From Treponema sp. (GTDB taxonomy: Bacteria; Spirochaetota; Spirochaetia; Treponematales; Treponemataceae), in the NCBI GenBank assembly GCA_022510865.1, contig JAFLSQ010000017.1:1-46674 (forward strand): a stretch of 46,674 nt of DNA, in the 5' to 3' direction. Position 1 is the first letter of the stretch; every line of letters begins with the position of its first letter. The notes below the pieces were generated by a model. That model had not been told where the DNA came from and made no database searches. It was given only the letters and a program-made list of their open reading frames with translations. The position numbers and the translations under genes are program-made. Positions 31,674-40,737 of this stretch are shown here, in pieces.

Positions 31674-32666
31674 TTATTTTATTTCCCGCTCACCGTCACG
31701 AATCTGATTGACGAGCACTGCGACACGCTCGCGGACATCCTGCGGAACTGCGGCAATGTAATTGGGATCGTCCTGAATAAAATCCACAAAGCCTTCTTTT
31801 ATTCCGACCATCTTTGCGCTGCCCCAGGGAGTGTTCCCGTCCAAGAATTCCGCAGTCACCTGATATGCCATCTTTTCCTGCTCCATCACAGAACTTGAGA
31901 TGATTGTGCCGGGCGCTTTGTCAAATCCGTTGCTGTCGAACCAGGTCACGTAAACGCCGTTCGTCACCGCCGAAGAAATCACGCCCTGCGACGCGCCGCC
32001 ACAAATTGGGAGAATCACGTCCACGCCTGTTTTAATCACTGCGTCAGAAAGCTCCGCGCCTTTTGTTGCGTCATACCAGTTGCCGATTACGCGGAAGTCC
32101 ACGGTCGTCCCATCAAAAGCGTCCGCGCCGCCTTTGGCAAAATAAGGCAGGATAATGTTGTTCATCACCGGATATTCCTGCGCGGCAATCAGCGCCATTT
32201 TGTGACTTTTTGACATCAGACCGCCGATATAGCCGGTCAAATAAGACTGCTCGTACTGATTGTAGCACACAGTGTGAATGTTCGAATTGCCCGCCTTGGT
32301 CGCGTCCAGCAGAATGAATTTCTGATTCGGGAACTGCGCCAGAACAGGCTCAACCAAGTCCGGCAAAGACGGATTTGATGAGATTATCACCTCGTATTTC
32401 TGCTCGGCGGCAAGAGCCGTGATTTTCTGACCCCATTCCGCCTGATTCGTCCCCGCCTCCATCACAAAAACCGAGACCTGTTCACCGCCACGGCTGTTGT
32501 TGTCATCAACCGCGCGTTTTATTCCGGCCGCAAGCATTGCATAAACCGGGCTGTCATCCATAATTCCGGGCACGAACACCGCGATTGTCCTGCCGGAAGT
32601 TTTTTTTGAGCATCCGCCCAAAAACACTGCAAGAGCCGCAATCGCGGCACAAACTGATTTTCTCAT
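31674..32666 (-). CDS. BmpA/PnrA-family nucleoside-binding lipoprotein
   Basis: The predicted product has 330 aa. ATG 32666 has GAGGT five bases upstream. The signal peptide ends in a lipobox (FLGGC, Cys19), so the protein is anchored in the membrane as a lipoprotein. AVFVPGIMDDSPVYAMLAAG, VIISSNPSLPDLV and KFILLDATKAGNSNIHTVCY match the Bmp/PnrA pattern (DxSFN..., D...). YLTGYIGGLMSKSHKMALIA follows. The family binds purine nucleosides (PnrA/TmpC in T. pallidum). Ligand-contact residues at the start differ from the usual DKSFN, so the exact ligand is open. It is the first structural gene of the transporter operon. Confidence 0.88.
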   Translation of the reverse strand: MRKSVCAAIAALAVFLGGCSKKTSGRTIAVFVPGIMDDSPVYAMLAAGIKRAVDDNNSRGGEQVSVFVMEAGTNQAEWGQKITALAAEQKYEVIISSNPSLPDLVEPVLAQFPNQKFILLDATKAGNSNIHTVCYNQYEQSYLTGYIGGLMSKSHKMALIAAQEYPVMNNIILPYFAKGGADAFDGTTVDFRVIGNWYDATKGAELSDAVIKTGVDVILPICGGASQGVISSAVTNGVYVTWFDSNGFDKAPGTIISSSVMEQEKMAYQVTAEFLDGNTPWGSAKMVGIKEGFVDFIQDDPNYIAAVPQDVRERVAVLVNQIRDGEREIK

Positions 32667-32694
32667 ATTGACCTCAAAGCAATCATTTTGAAGA

Positions 32695-32723
32695 ATATTA
32701 GTTTTATATAAAACTAATGTCAA
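32695..32723 (-). promoter_or_regulatory. Promoter of the bmpA operon with embedded palindromic operator
   Basis: On the minus strand: TTGACA (32723-32718), 17 nt, TAATAT (32700-32695). The spacer is occupied by the perfect 20-bp palindrome TTAGTTTTATATAAAACTAA (32698-32717), which also overlaps the -10 box. The leader to ATG 32666 is about 22 nt with a Shine-Dalgarno. The MarR-type gene just upstream is the obvious candidate to bind here and block polymerase. Confidence 0.75.
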
Positions 32724-32774
32724 CACTAAAGCCTTAAAATCCGGGAAAATATTTTGCAGGGCAAGGCATCACAA

Positions 32775-33239
32775 TCATCGGATTTTCTTGCCGTGGCCGC
32801 CGGCAATCATGCGGTCGCAGAAATTCGCCTCAATCCTCTCAAGAAATCCGAAAAAACAGCGCCGCTCGTCATCAGAGAAATCCTTGTAAAAAGTGGAAAT
32901 CAGCTCGCGGGAAATGTCCTCCAGCGCCTGAGTGTACTGCGTGCCTTTTTCGGTCAGGCAGAGAATCCGCGAGCGTCTGTCGGCCTCGTCTGCAAGCGCG
33001 ACAACAAGCCCCGCGCTCTCAAGTTTGCGCACAAGGACAGTCGCCGTTGATTTGTCGCGGTTGATGCTTCTGGCAAGCCCGCCCATCGTCATCCTGCCGT
33101 TCTTGCAGAGCTGAAAAAGAATGTTCCCGTGCGACGAGGAAAAATCGGGCAGTCCGCGCTCTTTGAGCCGCAGAATCAGAAAATCAGATGCCATTGAATG
33201 AATCTGCGAGAGCAGTGAAATTGAAGTGTTGATTTCCAT
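32775..33239 (-). CDS. MarR-family transcriptional regulator
   Basis: The predicted product has 154 aa, standard for the family. The winged helix spans about 30-100: FSSSHGNILFQLCKNGRMTM, GGLARSINRDKSTATVLVRK (recognition helix) and LESAGLVVALADEADRRSR with the wing DRRSR. Terminal helices give the dimer interface. It is transcribed in the same direction and just upstream of bmpA, with 108 bp between, in which a separate promoter and a palindrome lie. It probably represses the nucleoside transporter in response to a small ligand. TAAAAT with an extended TGTGG lies six bases before ATG 33239, with no Shine-Dalgarno. Confidence 0.9.
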   Translation of the reverse strand: MEINTSISLLSQIHSMASDFLILRLKERGLPDFSSSHGNILFQLCKNGRMTMGGLARSINRDKSTATVLVRKLESAGLVVALADEADRRSRILCLTEKGTQYTQALEDISRELISTFYKDFSDDERRCFFGFLERIEANFCDRMIAGGHGKKIR

Positions 33240-33245
33240 GCCTGC

Positions 33246-33251
33246 ATTTTA
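33246..33251 (-). promoter_or_regulatory. Extended -10 of the marR gene
   Basis: TAAAAT (33251-33246, minus strand) preceded by TGTGG, six bases before ATG 33239. The same TGTGGTAAAAT string stands at the same distance in front of cdd. No good -35 box is visible. Confidence 0.5.
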
Positions 33252-33273
33252 CCACAGATTCGCGCTTATTTTC

Positions 33274-33302
33274 TTGTAATTCTGAAAAAAAATCGTTACC
33301 AT
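33274..33302 (+). promoter_or_regulatory. Weak promoter of the membrane protein gene at 33309
   Basis: TTGTAA (33274-33279), 17 nt, TACCAT (33297-33302), then six bases to ATG 33309. Matches to consensus are moderate, but the geometry equals that of lysS. Confidence 0.45.
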
Positions 33303-33308
33303 TCCTGT

Positions 33309-34103
33309 ATGTACGGATTTCTGCTCAAGAAAAATTTCTGCGACGGATGGGACAATCTGCTTTCCATCGTCATAACGAACATAATTTTTTTGCTCGTCAT
33401 GGTCGGAATCATCGGGATGAATTTTGTAGCATCAAAATCCACAGTTCTGATTATCATCGCCTTTGTCCTTTCCTTTGTGATTGTGAGCATCGCGGCCTTC
33501 GCCTACGGAGACACCGCCGCCGCCATCGCGGACTTCCGCGGAATCCGTTATGCGGATTTTTTCCGCGCCATTCCGGGCGTTCTTAAAGACGCGACGCTTT
33601 TTGGCGTGATGTGCGCCCTGATTGTGATAGTCTCGGGCTATTCAATCGATTATTATTTTTCGCGGCAGACCACGCTCTCGTTTATGATTGGCATCGCAAT
33701 CTGCTGGATTGACCTGTTCGTGTTGCTTTCTTTGCAGTGGTTCGTGCCGCTGCGCTCGAATATGCACAACAATTTCCGCAAATGCCTGCGCAAGTGCTTC
33801 ATCATTTTTTTTGATAACACCGCGTTCTCTGTGCTCATGGCATTGTACACAGTCCTGCTTCTGATTCTCTCGTTTTTTTTCATAGGACTGCTGCCCTCGC
33901 TCGCGGGAATTTCAATCGCAAAAGCGAACGCGCTCAGAATCCGCCTCTACAAATATGATTATCTTGAGCAGCACCCCGAGCTGACGACAAAACGACAGCG
34001 CCGCCAAATCCCATGGGAAGAGCTGATTTACGATGACCGGGAGGCGTTAGGCCCGCGGAAACTGCGCAGTTTCTTGTTCCCGTGGAAAGACGAGGAACGC
34101 TAG
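33309..34103 (+). CDS. Integral membrane protein of unknown function
   Basis: The predicted product has 264 aa with five to six TM helices in pairs (about 20-40, 45-68, 95-115, 125-145, 175-205). The N-terminus KKNFCDGWDNLLSIVITNII and the central KDATLFGVMCALIVIVSGYS resemble the DUF624/YesL-like arrangement, but I cannot assign it firmly. The C-terminal 50 residues are basic and soluble (TTKRQRRQIPWEELIYDDRE). It has no Shine-Dalgarno and is probably leaderless. It ends upstream of a bidirectional terminator. Function unknown. Confidence 0.8.
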   Translation: MYGFLLKKNFCDGWDNLLSIVITNIIFLLVMVGIIGMNFVASKSTVLIIIAFVLSFVIVSIAAFAYGDTAAAIADFRGIRYADFFRAIPGVLKDATLFGVMCALIVIVSGYSIDYYFSRQTTLSFMIGIAICWIDLFVLLSLQWFVPLRSNMHNNFRKCLRKCFIIFFDNTAFSVLMALYTVLLLILSFFFIGLLPSLAGISIAKANALRIRLYKYDYLEQHPELTTKRQRRQIPWEELIYDDREALGPRKLRSFLFPWKDEER

Positions 34104-34133
34104 CTGATTTCCCGGCTACATTGCCGATAAAAT

Positions 34134-34157
34134 GCCTTGTCCTGCAAGGCGTTTTTT
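34134..34157. terminator. Bidirectional intrinsic terminator
   Basis: Stem GCCTTG (34134-34139)/CAAGGC (34145-34150) with TCCTG between (34140-34144 inclusive), followed by T6 at 34152-34157 on the plus strand. An A-rich stretch on the other side gives some function for the opposite direction. It lies between two convergent genes and its T-run includes the stop codon of the minus-strand gene. Confidence 0.75.
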
Positions 34158-34653
34158 ATCGCTCGGTCTTCATGCCAAGCAGACTCAGATTGTAATTATC
34201 AACGGCCACATCATACTTTGAGGACGCGATTGACGCGCTCAAAATCATCCCGCTGATTGAGACACCCGCGCCCACAAGCGATATTGCGTTGAGCATCTGC
34301 TCGTTCGGCAGGTCATCGCTGAAAGTGCAGACAAGGTTCAGCGCGAGCGAGGCCCCGAAAATCCCCATGAACGCGAACATCGCCGTAAACCATCCCGTGT
34401 ACTGCCGCATATAAGTCTCATTGCCGGAAACATCCCGAATCATCCTTGTGACTTCTTTGTGGCTGAATTTCTCACCTGCCGGATTTTGATAACTTGCGCT
34501 GTCAAAATAGCGCGGAACATTTATCAGAAAGCGCTCGTCAAGCACAGAGACCGAAAAATCCTCCGATGACTCCTGTGCGGATGCCACATCGTCAGCAAAA
34601 ACAGGAATCAAGCAGAACATCGCAACCAAAACCGCCACCGCATATTTTTTCAT
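34156..34653 (-). CDS. Secreted/membrane hypothetical protein
   Basis: The predicted product has 165 aa. ATG 34653 follows aaaggag. A signal peptide (MKKYAVAVLVAMFCLIPVFA, cleavage before DD) is followed by a soluble region of about 70 residues (LDERFLINVPRYFDSASYQN). Two TM helices follow, about 88-108 (FTAMFAFMGIFGASLALNLV) and 122-143 (ISLVGAGVSISGMILSASIA). The topology suggests an inner-membrane protein with a periplasmic N-terminal part. I do not recognise the family. A -10-like TACTAA lies upstream, just after the terminator of the next operon. Confidence 0.75.
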   Translation of the reverse strand: MKKYAVAVLVAMFCLIPVFADDVASAQESSEDFSVSVLDERFLINVPRYFDSASYQNPAGEKFSHKEVTRMIRDVSGNETYMRQYTGWFTAMFAFMGIFGASLALNLVCTFSDDLPNEQMLNAISLVGAGVSISGMILSASIASSKYDVAVDNYNLSLLGMKTER

Positions 34654-34680
34654 TTTTGTCTCCTTTCGTTAGTATCTCCA

Positions 34681-34713
34681 TAAAAAAAGCCGCCTTCGTT
34701 TCAAGAAAGCGGC
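34681..34713 (-). terminator. Intrinsic terminator of the fusA-ATPase operon
   Basis: Read on the minus strand, AGCCGC ... GCGGCT forms a 6-bp GC-rich stem with a 15-nt loop, followed by a T7 run. It lies about 33 bp after the stop of the ATPase gene (34746). Confidence 0.75.
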
Positions 34714-34745
34714 TCTTTTGTTGTCTGACTGAGCAAGCAGAACGC

Positions 34746-35402
34746 TTATTTTGTCATCAGAAGTGTCTTTGTGTCAAGGTTCACTTTTCCAAAGCCGTTC
34801 TTAAGCAGCGTGAGGGAAAGTCCGTTCCCCTCGTTCGCCAGATGAGCGACAGTCGCAAATGCATCGAGCTTGGAAGCCTCCAGAGTTCCTTTAAGGTCAG
34901 AAGCCTCATTCGTGAAACTGAACCAAGCGGTCATTTTCTCCGCCTTGACAAAATCAGCGAAGCACTTCAAATCCGCGTCCGCCACTTTCGCAAAGTCAAG
35001 TCCGTCAACCACCACAGAATCCAGTTTGATTCCTCCCTCTTTCAGGGATTTCAAAGTGTTCACCACTTTAGGAAGAGTGAAAGTCTCCTGATTGAAGTTC
35101 AGGATTGTGCGGTTGCGCACAATGTCCTCATTCAAATCAGAAATGTTGAAGCCCTTTTTCTTTGCGATTTCAGCGAGCACGCTGGAATACCAGGCAATCA
35201 CATTCGATGACTGCTGGTCAAAAGAAACGTGAACAAGAGCCTTGTCGTTCAGCAACGAATCGATTCCGAACTGAACAAGCACGGATGTTTTTCCAAGACC
35301 TTTCTTTGCAGTGACAAGTCCCATCTCACCGTCCTTGAGGGCGGCATTTGTAGCATCAAAATAACGAACCGGGCTGTGCGCGATTAAATCTTTCTTTTCC
35401 AT
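34746..35402 (-). CDS. RecA/KaiC-like P-loop ATPase cotranscribed with fusA
   Basis: The predicted product has 218 aa. A P-loop is present at 32-40 (AKKGLGKTS, with Ala in place of the first Gly). The next element, ALVHVSFDQQSSNVIAWYSS, resembles the HVSFDQ strand of RecA/DnaB/KaiC-like proteins. LDSVVVDGLDFAK gives Walker B. No DNA-binding motif is evident. ATG 35402 has an aggaggag Shine-Dalgarno and starts 13 nt after the fusA stop; a terminator follows the gene. The tight link with an elongation factor suggests a translation-related or regulatory role, but this is inference. Confidence 0.8.
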   Translation of the reverse strand: MEKKDLIAHSPVRYFDATNAALKDGEMGLVTAKKGLGKTSVLVQFGIDSLLNDKALVHVSFDQQSSNVIAWYSSVLAEIAKKKGFNISDLNEDIVRNRTILNFNQETFTLPKVVNTLKSLKEGGIKLDSVVVDGLDFAKVADADLKCFADFVKAEKMTAWFSFTNEASDLKGTLEASKLDAFATVAHLANEGNGLSLTLLKNGFGKVNLDTKTLLMTK

Positions 35403-35415
35403 GAACGCTCTCCTC

Positions 35416-37512
35416 CTATTTCTTTCCTGCGGCCTTTTCTTCTTTGTACTTAGCCTGCAACTCTTCAGAAACGTTGTTCGGAACTTTACCGTATTTCAAG
35501 AATTCCATCGTGAACTCGCCCTTGCCCTGCGTTGAAGAACGGAGGATTGTAGAGAACCCGAACATTTCTGAAAGCGGAACCTCAGCGTTTACAGTCGAAG
35601 TGTTGTTCTCATCAGATGAGTCCACAATCACACCGCGGCGCTGATTTATAAGACCGAACAGGTTGCCCTGGAATTCAGTCGGGGCAGTCATCTGAACTTT
35701 CATAATCGGCTCAAGGATTACAGGCTTTGCCTTCTCATAACCCTCGCGGAACGCTCCGATTGCCGCAGTCTGGAACGCAATATCAGAAGAGTCAACCGGA
35801 TGGTACTGCCCGTCGTTGATTGTAATCTTAAGTCCCACGATTGGCGCGCCAATCAGAGAGCCTTCTTTGATTGCTTTCTGGAAACCTTTATCGCAAGACG
35901 GAATATACTCATTGGGGATTGCTCCACCTTTGATTGAGTCCACAAACTCGTAGTCTTTCTCTGAATCCGGCTCCATGAATCCCGCCACACGACCGTACTG
36001 ACCAGAACCACCGGTCTGCTTTTTGTGCGTGTAGTTGAACTCACCGCGCTGTGTGATTGACTCGCGGTAAGCGACCTGCGGCGCGCCAGTCTTGACCTCG
36101 CAGTTGTACTCGCGCTTCATTCGCTCAACGTAAACCTCAAGATGAAGCTCGCCCATTCCCTTGATGATTGTCTCGTTCGACTCCGGGTCAGTGTAAACTC
36201 GGAATGTCGGGTCTTCTTTTGTGAACCGATTCAAGGCCTTTGACATCTGCATCGCGGCCTGCTTATCCTTCGGCTCAATAGAAAGAGAGATTACAGGCTC
36301 CGGAACGAACATTGACGCCATCGAGTAGTTCACTCCGCCGTTCACGAATGTGTCGCCGGAAGCGCAGTCAACACCAAAGAGCGCGACAATATCACCGGCG
36401 CATCCCTCGCTGATATCCTCCATCTGCGCGGAATTCATTCGGACAAGACGGCCGACTTTAAATCGTTTCTTTGTGCGGGTATTGAAAAGCTCCTCGCCTT
36501 TTTTGATTTTTCCCTGATAAACGCGGGTGTATGTGAGCTGACCGTACTGACCGTCGTCAAGTTTGAATCCAAGCGCGACACAAGGCTTGTTATCGACTGA
36601 CTCAAGCTCAACCTCCGCCTCATTGTTGTCCAAATCAAGAGCGACGTTGCGCACCTCATTCGGAGCGGGCAGATAGCGCACGACAGCATCCAAAAGCGGC
36701 TGGATTCCCTTGTTCACGTGGGCAGAACCGCAGAACACGCCGACAAACTGCTCGGCCAGAGTTCCCTTGCGGACAGCCGCGATGATTTTATCCTCGGCAA
36801 CGCCCTCATATCCGTTCTCCATAATCTCTTCCATAAGAGAATCATCGAACATTGATGCGGCATCCAGAAGCTCCTCGCGATATTTCTCCGCGTCAGCCTT
36901 CATTGCGGCCGGAATCTCCGCCACGCGCAAGTCCTCGCCGTTAGGTCCGTCAAAATAAATCGCCTTCATGCCGACCAAATCAACCACGCCCTCAAGCTTG
37001 TCCTCAAGACCAATCGGAAGCTCCATCATGTATGCGTTAAGACCAAGTTTCTCGCGCAGCTGGAGACGGACACGCAGCGGATTAGCACCCTGACGGTCAC
37101 ACTTGTTCACGAACGCGACGCGCGGTACATGATAGCGTTTGAGCTGACGGTCAACAGTGATTGACTGTGACTGAACTCCCGCAACGGCGCACAAAATCAT
37201 AATCGCGCCGTCCAAAACTCGCAGTGAACGCTCGACCTCAACAGTGAAGTCAACGTGACCCGGTGTGTCAATAAGGTTGATTGTGTAATCTTTCCACTGA
37301 ACCTGCGTAGCAGCAGACTGAATTGTGATGCCTCGCTCGCGCTCCAGCTCCATGTTGTCCATTACAGCACCGACACCGTCTTTTCCACGAACTTCGTGAA
37401 TGGCATGAATTTTGTTACAATAAAACAAAATTCGCTCCGAAGTTGTTGTCTTTCCTGAGTCAATGTGGGCACTGATACCGATATTTCTTACTTTTGAAAT
37501 ATCCCAAGCCAT
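35416..37512 (-). CDS. fusA: Elongation factor G (EF-G1/spirochaete type)
   Basis: The predicted product has 698 aa, full length. It drives GTP-dependent translocation on the ribosome. G1 is [16 protein letters not shown], switch II is DTPGHVDF, and NKCD gives G4. The sequence [20 protein letters not shown] and [13 protein letters not shown] is typical of the group that includes mitochondrial EF-G1 and one of the two spirochaete EF-Gs, not the canonical EF-G. Domain IV carries the expected [15 protein letters not shown] and the tip region. ATG 37512 follows aaagggg with a short leader, and TATAAT lies at 37550-37545. A second EF-G may exist elsewhere in the genome. Confidence 0.95.
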   Translation of the reverse strand: MAWDISKVRNIGISAHIDSGKTTTSERILFYCNKIHAIHEVRGKDGVGAVMDNMELERERGITIQSAATQVQWKDYTINLIDTPGHVDFTVEVERSLRVLDGAIMILCAVAGVQSQSITVDRQLKRYHVPRVAFVNKCDRQGANPLRVRLQLREKLGLNAYMMELPIGLEDKLEGVVDLVGMKAIYFDGPNGEDLRVAEIPAAMKADAEKYREELLDAASMFDDSLMEEIMENGYEGVAEDKIIAAVRKGTLAEQFVGVFCGSAHVNKGIQPLLDAVVRYLPAPNEVRNVALDLDNNEAEVELESVDNKPCVALGFKLDDGQYGQLTYTRVYQGKIKKGEELFNTRTKKRFKVGRLVRMNSAQMEDISEGCAGDIVALFGVDCASGDTFVNGGVNYSMASMFVPEPVISLSIEPKDKQAAMQMSKALNRFTKEDPTFRVYTDPESNETIIKGMGELHLEVYVERMKREYNCEVKTGAPQVAYRESITQRGEFNYTHKKQTGGSGQYGRVAGFMEPDSEKDYEFVDSIKGGAIPNEYIPSCDKGFQKAIKEGSLIGAPIVGLKITINDGQYHPVDSSDIAFQTAAIGAFREGYEKAKPVILEPIMKVQMTAPTEFQGNLFGLINQRRGVIVDSSDENNTSTVNAEVPLSEMFGFSTILRSSTQGKGEFTMEFLKYGKVPNNVSEELQAKYKEEKAAGKK

Positions 37513-37544
37513 ATTACTACCCCTTTTAAAAATAATGTTCGTAG

Positions 37545-37550
37545 ATTATA
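37545..37550 (-). promoter_or_regulatory. -10 element of fusA
   Basis: TATAAT on the minus strand (37550-37545), 32 bp before ATG 37512. The leader is about 25 nt and contains the Shine-Dalgarno aaagggg. The -35 is weak. This gene serves as a contrast to the leaderless promoters. Confidence 0.5.
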
Positions 37551-37592
37551 CTTATCCTGCCATTTTAGCGAAAACAGACCTTAAATTCAACC

Positions 37593-39065
37593 CTAAAACT
37601 CAAAACCAACCTTGCAAGTGCATTTTATTTTCTGCCAGGTGAACACCGCGTTCACGTATGATGAGAATTTATGCGTGATTTCCCCGCCGTCCGATTTTCT
37701 GAGGCTTTTTCTTACGGCCGAGTAAGTCGCGCTGCAATTCAATTTCAAGTTTGAGGCGCACGGAATGTTCGCGACCGCCGATATTTTCCCCGTCAGTTTC
37801 GCGTCATAAAAATCCTCCGATGGAGCCGCGGTGACAGTCAGCGTGATTGACGGAGCGAGCGCGTTCAAGTACAGGATGTTCTTGAGCTGCACAGTTCCGC
37901 TGTCAAAATCAAAATAAGCATTCCCCGGCTTCCAGGCAGAAAAATCCCAGAGCACATCAAAATTGGCAAGGGCAGTGAGCTGAAAAAGCGCGAACGGAAA
38001 AATCAGCTGGAGGCCTGCGCCGTACTTTGCCTTGTGGCTCTCATCGTTCAGACTGAGCGAGTTGTAGGCGGACAGTCCGGTTTTCACGAGCACCGGAAAA
38101 GTCTTTGTGCGGATGACGCTTTTGTACTGCAAATTCCCTTTCAGCTGGAACACGCTGTCAAGGACTTTCGCGGACGATGTGATGTTCGGACCGCCGAGCA
38201 GAGAATCAGACAGTCCGTCATCAAAAGAAGAGAAATCGCCCTCAAATCCGTTCAGAAACGCCGCGCCCGCGATTATGATGCGGTCGCCTGAGTATCTGCC
38301 CTCGCCGCGCAGCCAGAACGCGCTTTTTCCGAACGGCGATTCGTTCAGTCCTGCCATGAGAAAACTTTTCCAGCGCATGAAGGCGGCGGAAAACTGCATT
38401 GCCGAGCAAAGATGGCTTCCCGCAGGGTAGTAAGGCGAGTCCAAGAACCAGGATATGCCGCCGCCCTCTTTATACGGAAAACTGCCGAGCGCGAGCGAAA
38501 GCGACAGATTCAGTTTGCTTGGCAGGCGCAGTTCGCCAAGCAAACTGAAAGCAAGTTTGTCCTCTTCCGGGGAAAACCATGCTGCGACGGATGTCCCCCA
38601 GTTTTTCTGCTTGATGCCGCCCTGAAAAAACGCGCTCACCGGCCTTGAGTAAGTTGACCAGCCGGGCAGCGTGGATGTTATGCCGTACACGGACGACACG
38701 CTCGCGGAAAACGGCGATGCCGACGCAGGAATGTTCGGGCTGTTCATTTTGGGGATGATTCCAGTTGCGGACAGATTTCCGGCTTTAAGATAAAACGGCA
38801 CGTTTTTATTTATACGCTCGTTCGTGGCGGTAAGTCCGAAGTTAAAATCATCGCCTTTGAAGGCAAGCCGCACCTCGCCGACGGGAAGTTTTAGCCGTCC
38901 GCCTGCAATAAAATCGCGCTCGCCAATCCATGTGTTGCCGTAAAGCTCAAGCCCTAGGTATTTCATCAGATTTTTGTCATCCCCGTGGACTTGCGCAGAA
39001 CGCAGGAAAATCATCTGAAAAAGGACGGCGGTCATAATCATCAGTTTTTTTAACAAGTATTCCAT
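37593..39065 (-). CDS. Probable outer-membrane beta-barrel protein
   Basis: The predicted product has 490 aa from ATG 39065. A signal peptide is present (LLKKLMIMTAVLFQMIFLRS, cleavage near VHG). The remainder is rich in alternating hydrophobic/polar strands with Gly, Ser, Tyr and Trp (FNFGLTATNERI, LNLSLSLALGSF, LKLNCSATYSAV). It ends in VGFEF, a terminal Phe as in many outer-membrane barrels. Around 20 strands can be guessed. The start is uncertain, because TATAAA lies only 3 nt before ATG 39065. A TTG at 39056 or ATG 39041 are alternatives. Spirochaete outer-membrane proteins diverge strongly, so the role is unknown. Confidence 0.75.
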   Translation of the reverse strand: MEYLLKKLMIMTAVLFQMIFLRSAQVHGDDKNLMKYLGLELYGNTWIGERDFIAGGRLKLPVGEVRLAFKGDDFNFGLTATNERINKNVPFYLKAGNLSATGIIPKMNSPNIPASASPFSASVSSVYGITSTLPGWSTYSRPVSAFFQGGIKQKNWGTSVAAWFSPEEDKLAFSLLGELRLPSKLNLSLSLALGSFPYKEGGGISWFLDSPYYPAGSHLCSAMQFSAAFMRWKSFLMAGLNESPFGKSAFWLRGEGRYSGDRIIIAGAAFLNGFEGDFSSFDDGLSDSLLGGPNITSSAKVLDSVFQLKGNLQYKSVIRTKTFPVLVKTGLSAYNSLSLNDESHKAKYGAGLQLIFPFALFQLTALANFDVLWDFSAWKPGNAYFDFDSGTVQLKNILYLNALAPSITLTVTAAPSEDFYDAKLTGKISAVANIPCASNLKLNCSATYSAVRKSLRKSDGGEITHKFSSYVNAVFTWQKIKCTCKVGFEF

Positions 39066-39119
39066 ACTTTTATACTTGCTTTAAAATGTCAAAATATGAA
39101 AATGTGCGGGAAAAAAGTT

Positions 39120-39161
39120 AAAAAAATCTGGCCTGCCCGCGCGACGCGCATGACAGACCAG
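39120..39161 (-). terminator. Intrinsic terminator of the polA-coaE-SPOR operon
   Basis: On the minus strand CTGGTCTG pairs with CAGGCCAG (one G-T pair) around a loop of about 18 nt that can add further GC pairs, and a T7 run follows. It begins about 28 bp after the stop of the SPOR gene. Confidence 0.7.
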
Positions 39162-39188
39162 AAAACAGGAGTAATTATTTATAAAAGT

Positions 39189-40106
39189 CTAGTTCGTTGT
39201 GCTTGTGACGAAACTTTCTGCTTTCGCGAACTCGTCAATTTTTACGATTCTTGTGCGCCAGTATTCCGCCTCACTTTTTGTCGTGTAAGGCCCGACCCGG
39301 ACACGATAGTAAAGCTTGGACTTGTTGTCCTGATATGTGAACACATCGGCAGGAATCTTGTTTGAGTCAAGAACCGCGCGCGCGCCTTCCGCGCCTTTTT
39401 TATTGCTGTACGCGGCAACCTGAACCCAGAACTGAGTTTTCTTTGGCTCTTCCTTCACAGTGACGGACGCATTTCCGTTGACGCTCACCTTCACAGAAGA
39501 AGAGCCGGATGATGCTGCCTTAGTCTGTGATGATGAGGACGCGGCGCTTCTCTCGCCCTGATTCTGAGGCGCAGATGCCACGGCTGTCCTCTCAGTTTTC
39601 TGCGCAGGCGGATTCTGGGCCGGCGCTCTTCTGGGAACATCCCGCTCGTAAGACGGCGCGGGCGTGCTTTCCGGGCGGACGGTCTCGGCAGGTCTCTGCT
39701 CGGGAACATTCACCGTGATGTTGATGTTCTGAGTCTCACGCGGTGCGCTCTCCTGAGCCTCCGGCGCGGCATAATATCCGTTTTTAAGGGCATTCAGGTC
39801 GATTGTTGTGCCCGGCTGCTCTGTTTTTGGAAGATTGTATACAGTTGTGTTGTCCGCAAGAACAATCATGTCATTCACTTTTGCGGCTGGAACTTCCGCC
39901 CCAGTCGGAGCCGGAAGCGGCGGACGCACGTCAACCGGCTCAGTCCATCCGGATGATGCTCTGCCGGACCTGTCAACAGGCGCGACGGTTGCGATTGCAG
40001 GAGTTGGATTTCTGACCGGCGAATACAGAATTCCGGCAGCGCCAAGAACGACCAACAGGAAAGCACCTACAGCGGCTATAATCCATAAAGTTTTTTTCTG
40101 TTCCAT
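39189..40106 (-). CDS. SPOR-domain membrane protein
   Basis: The predicted product has 305 aa. ATG 40106 follows agagga; the open frame upstream to 40142 has no support. One TM helix near the N-terminus (LWIIAAVGAFLLVVLGAAGI, about 6-25) leaves the rest outside the cytoplasm. A long Pro/Ala/Ser-rich linker (about 35-225) precedes a C-terminal SPOR domain (QFWVQVAAYSNKKGAEGARA, LYYRVRVGPYTTKSEAEYW), which binds denuded peptidoglycan at division or growth sites. The layout equals that of FtsN/DedD-type proteins. It is the last gene after polA and coaE. Confidence 0.85.
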   Translation of the reverse strand: MEQKKTLWIIAAVGAFLLVVLGAAGILYSPVRNPTPAIATVAPVDRSGRASSGWTEPVDVRPPLPAPTGAEVPAAKVNDMIVLADNTTVYNLPKTEQPGTTIDLNALKNGYYAAPEAQESAPRETQNINITVNVPEQRPAETVRPESTPAPSYERDVPRRAPAQNPPAQKTERTAVASAPQNQGERSAASSSSQTKAASSGSSSVKVSVNGNASVTVKEEPKKTQFWVQVAAYSNKKGAEGARAVLDSNKIPADVFTYQDNKSKLYYRVRVGPYTTKSEAEYWRTRIVKIDEFAKAESFVTSTTN

Positions 40107-40176
40107 AAAAGTTCCTCTTTTCACTGGCAGAACGCCAGCCACCTTGATTTACTTATCGGAACTAAAAAATTTTACT

Positions 40177-40728
40177 TTAGGAATAATTATTGATGATTTG
40201 GATTTCTTTGCCGGTCTTCCTGTACTCTTCCAGAAGATTTCTCTGCGCGTAGAACCTGCGCAGAATCTGAGCGTAAGGCAGATTATCCCGATGGCGCGCG
40301 CGCCTGAGCCTTGTAAGAAACGGCGCATTTACATAGTAGATTTTACTGCAAAGCCCGAGAATCTCAGGAGTCTTGTACATAACAGTCGCGTTTATGACCG
40401 ACTTGGGATGATTCTGGATGAATTCGCGAATCATCTGGGTAATCACAGGATAGACAATCGCCTCCTGCCGCGCCAGCAGCGACGGGTCAGAAAAAAGCAG
40501 TCGTCCGAGCGCACGGCGGTCCACAGTTCCGTCATCTTTTAAAATGCGCAGGCCCATTTTGCGGGCGGGAATATCAAACTCCGCGATGATTTTTTCCACG
40601 CACAAATTTATTGCATCGTGAACAAGGCAGTCCGCGTCAATGCAGGACCATCCCTGAGCCTCAAACTGCGAGCAGACGTAATTTTTGCCGCTCGCCATTT
40701 TGCCGGTAACGCCGATTACTTCGCCCAT
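40177..40728 (-). CDS. coaE: Dephospho-CoA kinase
   Basis: The predicted product has 183 aa. It phosphorylates the ribose 3'-OH of dephospho-CoA, the last step of CoA synthesis. The P-loop VIGVTGKMASGKNYV (residues 4-18) departs from the usual GLTGGIGSGKS. CIDADCLVHDAI has the conserved D-A-D, and RRALGRLLFSDP matches the family (DRxxLGxxVF). The C-terminal lid region carries RLRRARHRDNLPYAQILRR. It is slightly short (about 200 aa is usual). It begins 9 nt after the polA stop, so the two are cotranscribed. Confidence 0.88.
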   Translation of the reverse strand: MGEVIGVTGKMASGKNYVCSQFEAQGWSCIDADCLVHDAINLCVEKIIAEFDIPARKMGLRILKDDGTVDRRALGRLLFSDPSLLARQEAIVYPVITQMIREFIQNHPKSVINATVMYKTPEILGLCSKIYYVNAPFLTRLRRARHRDNLPYAQILRRFYAQRNLLEEYRKTGKEIQIINNYS

Positions 40729-40737
40729 CTCTGCCTT

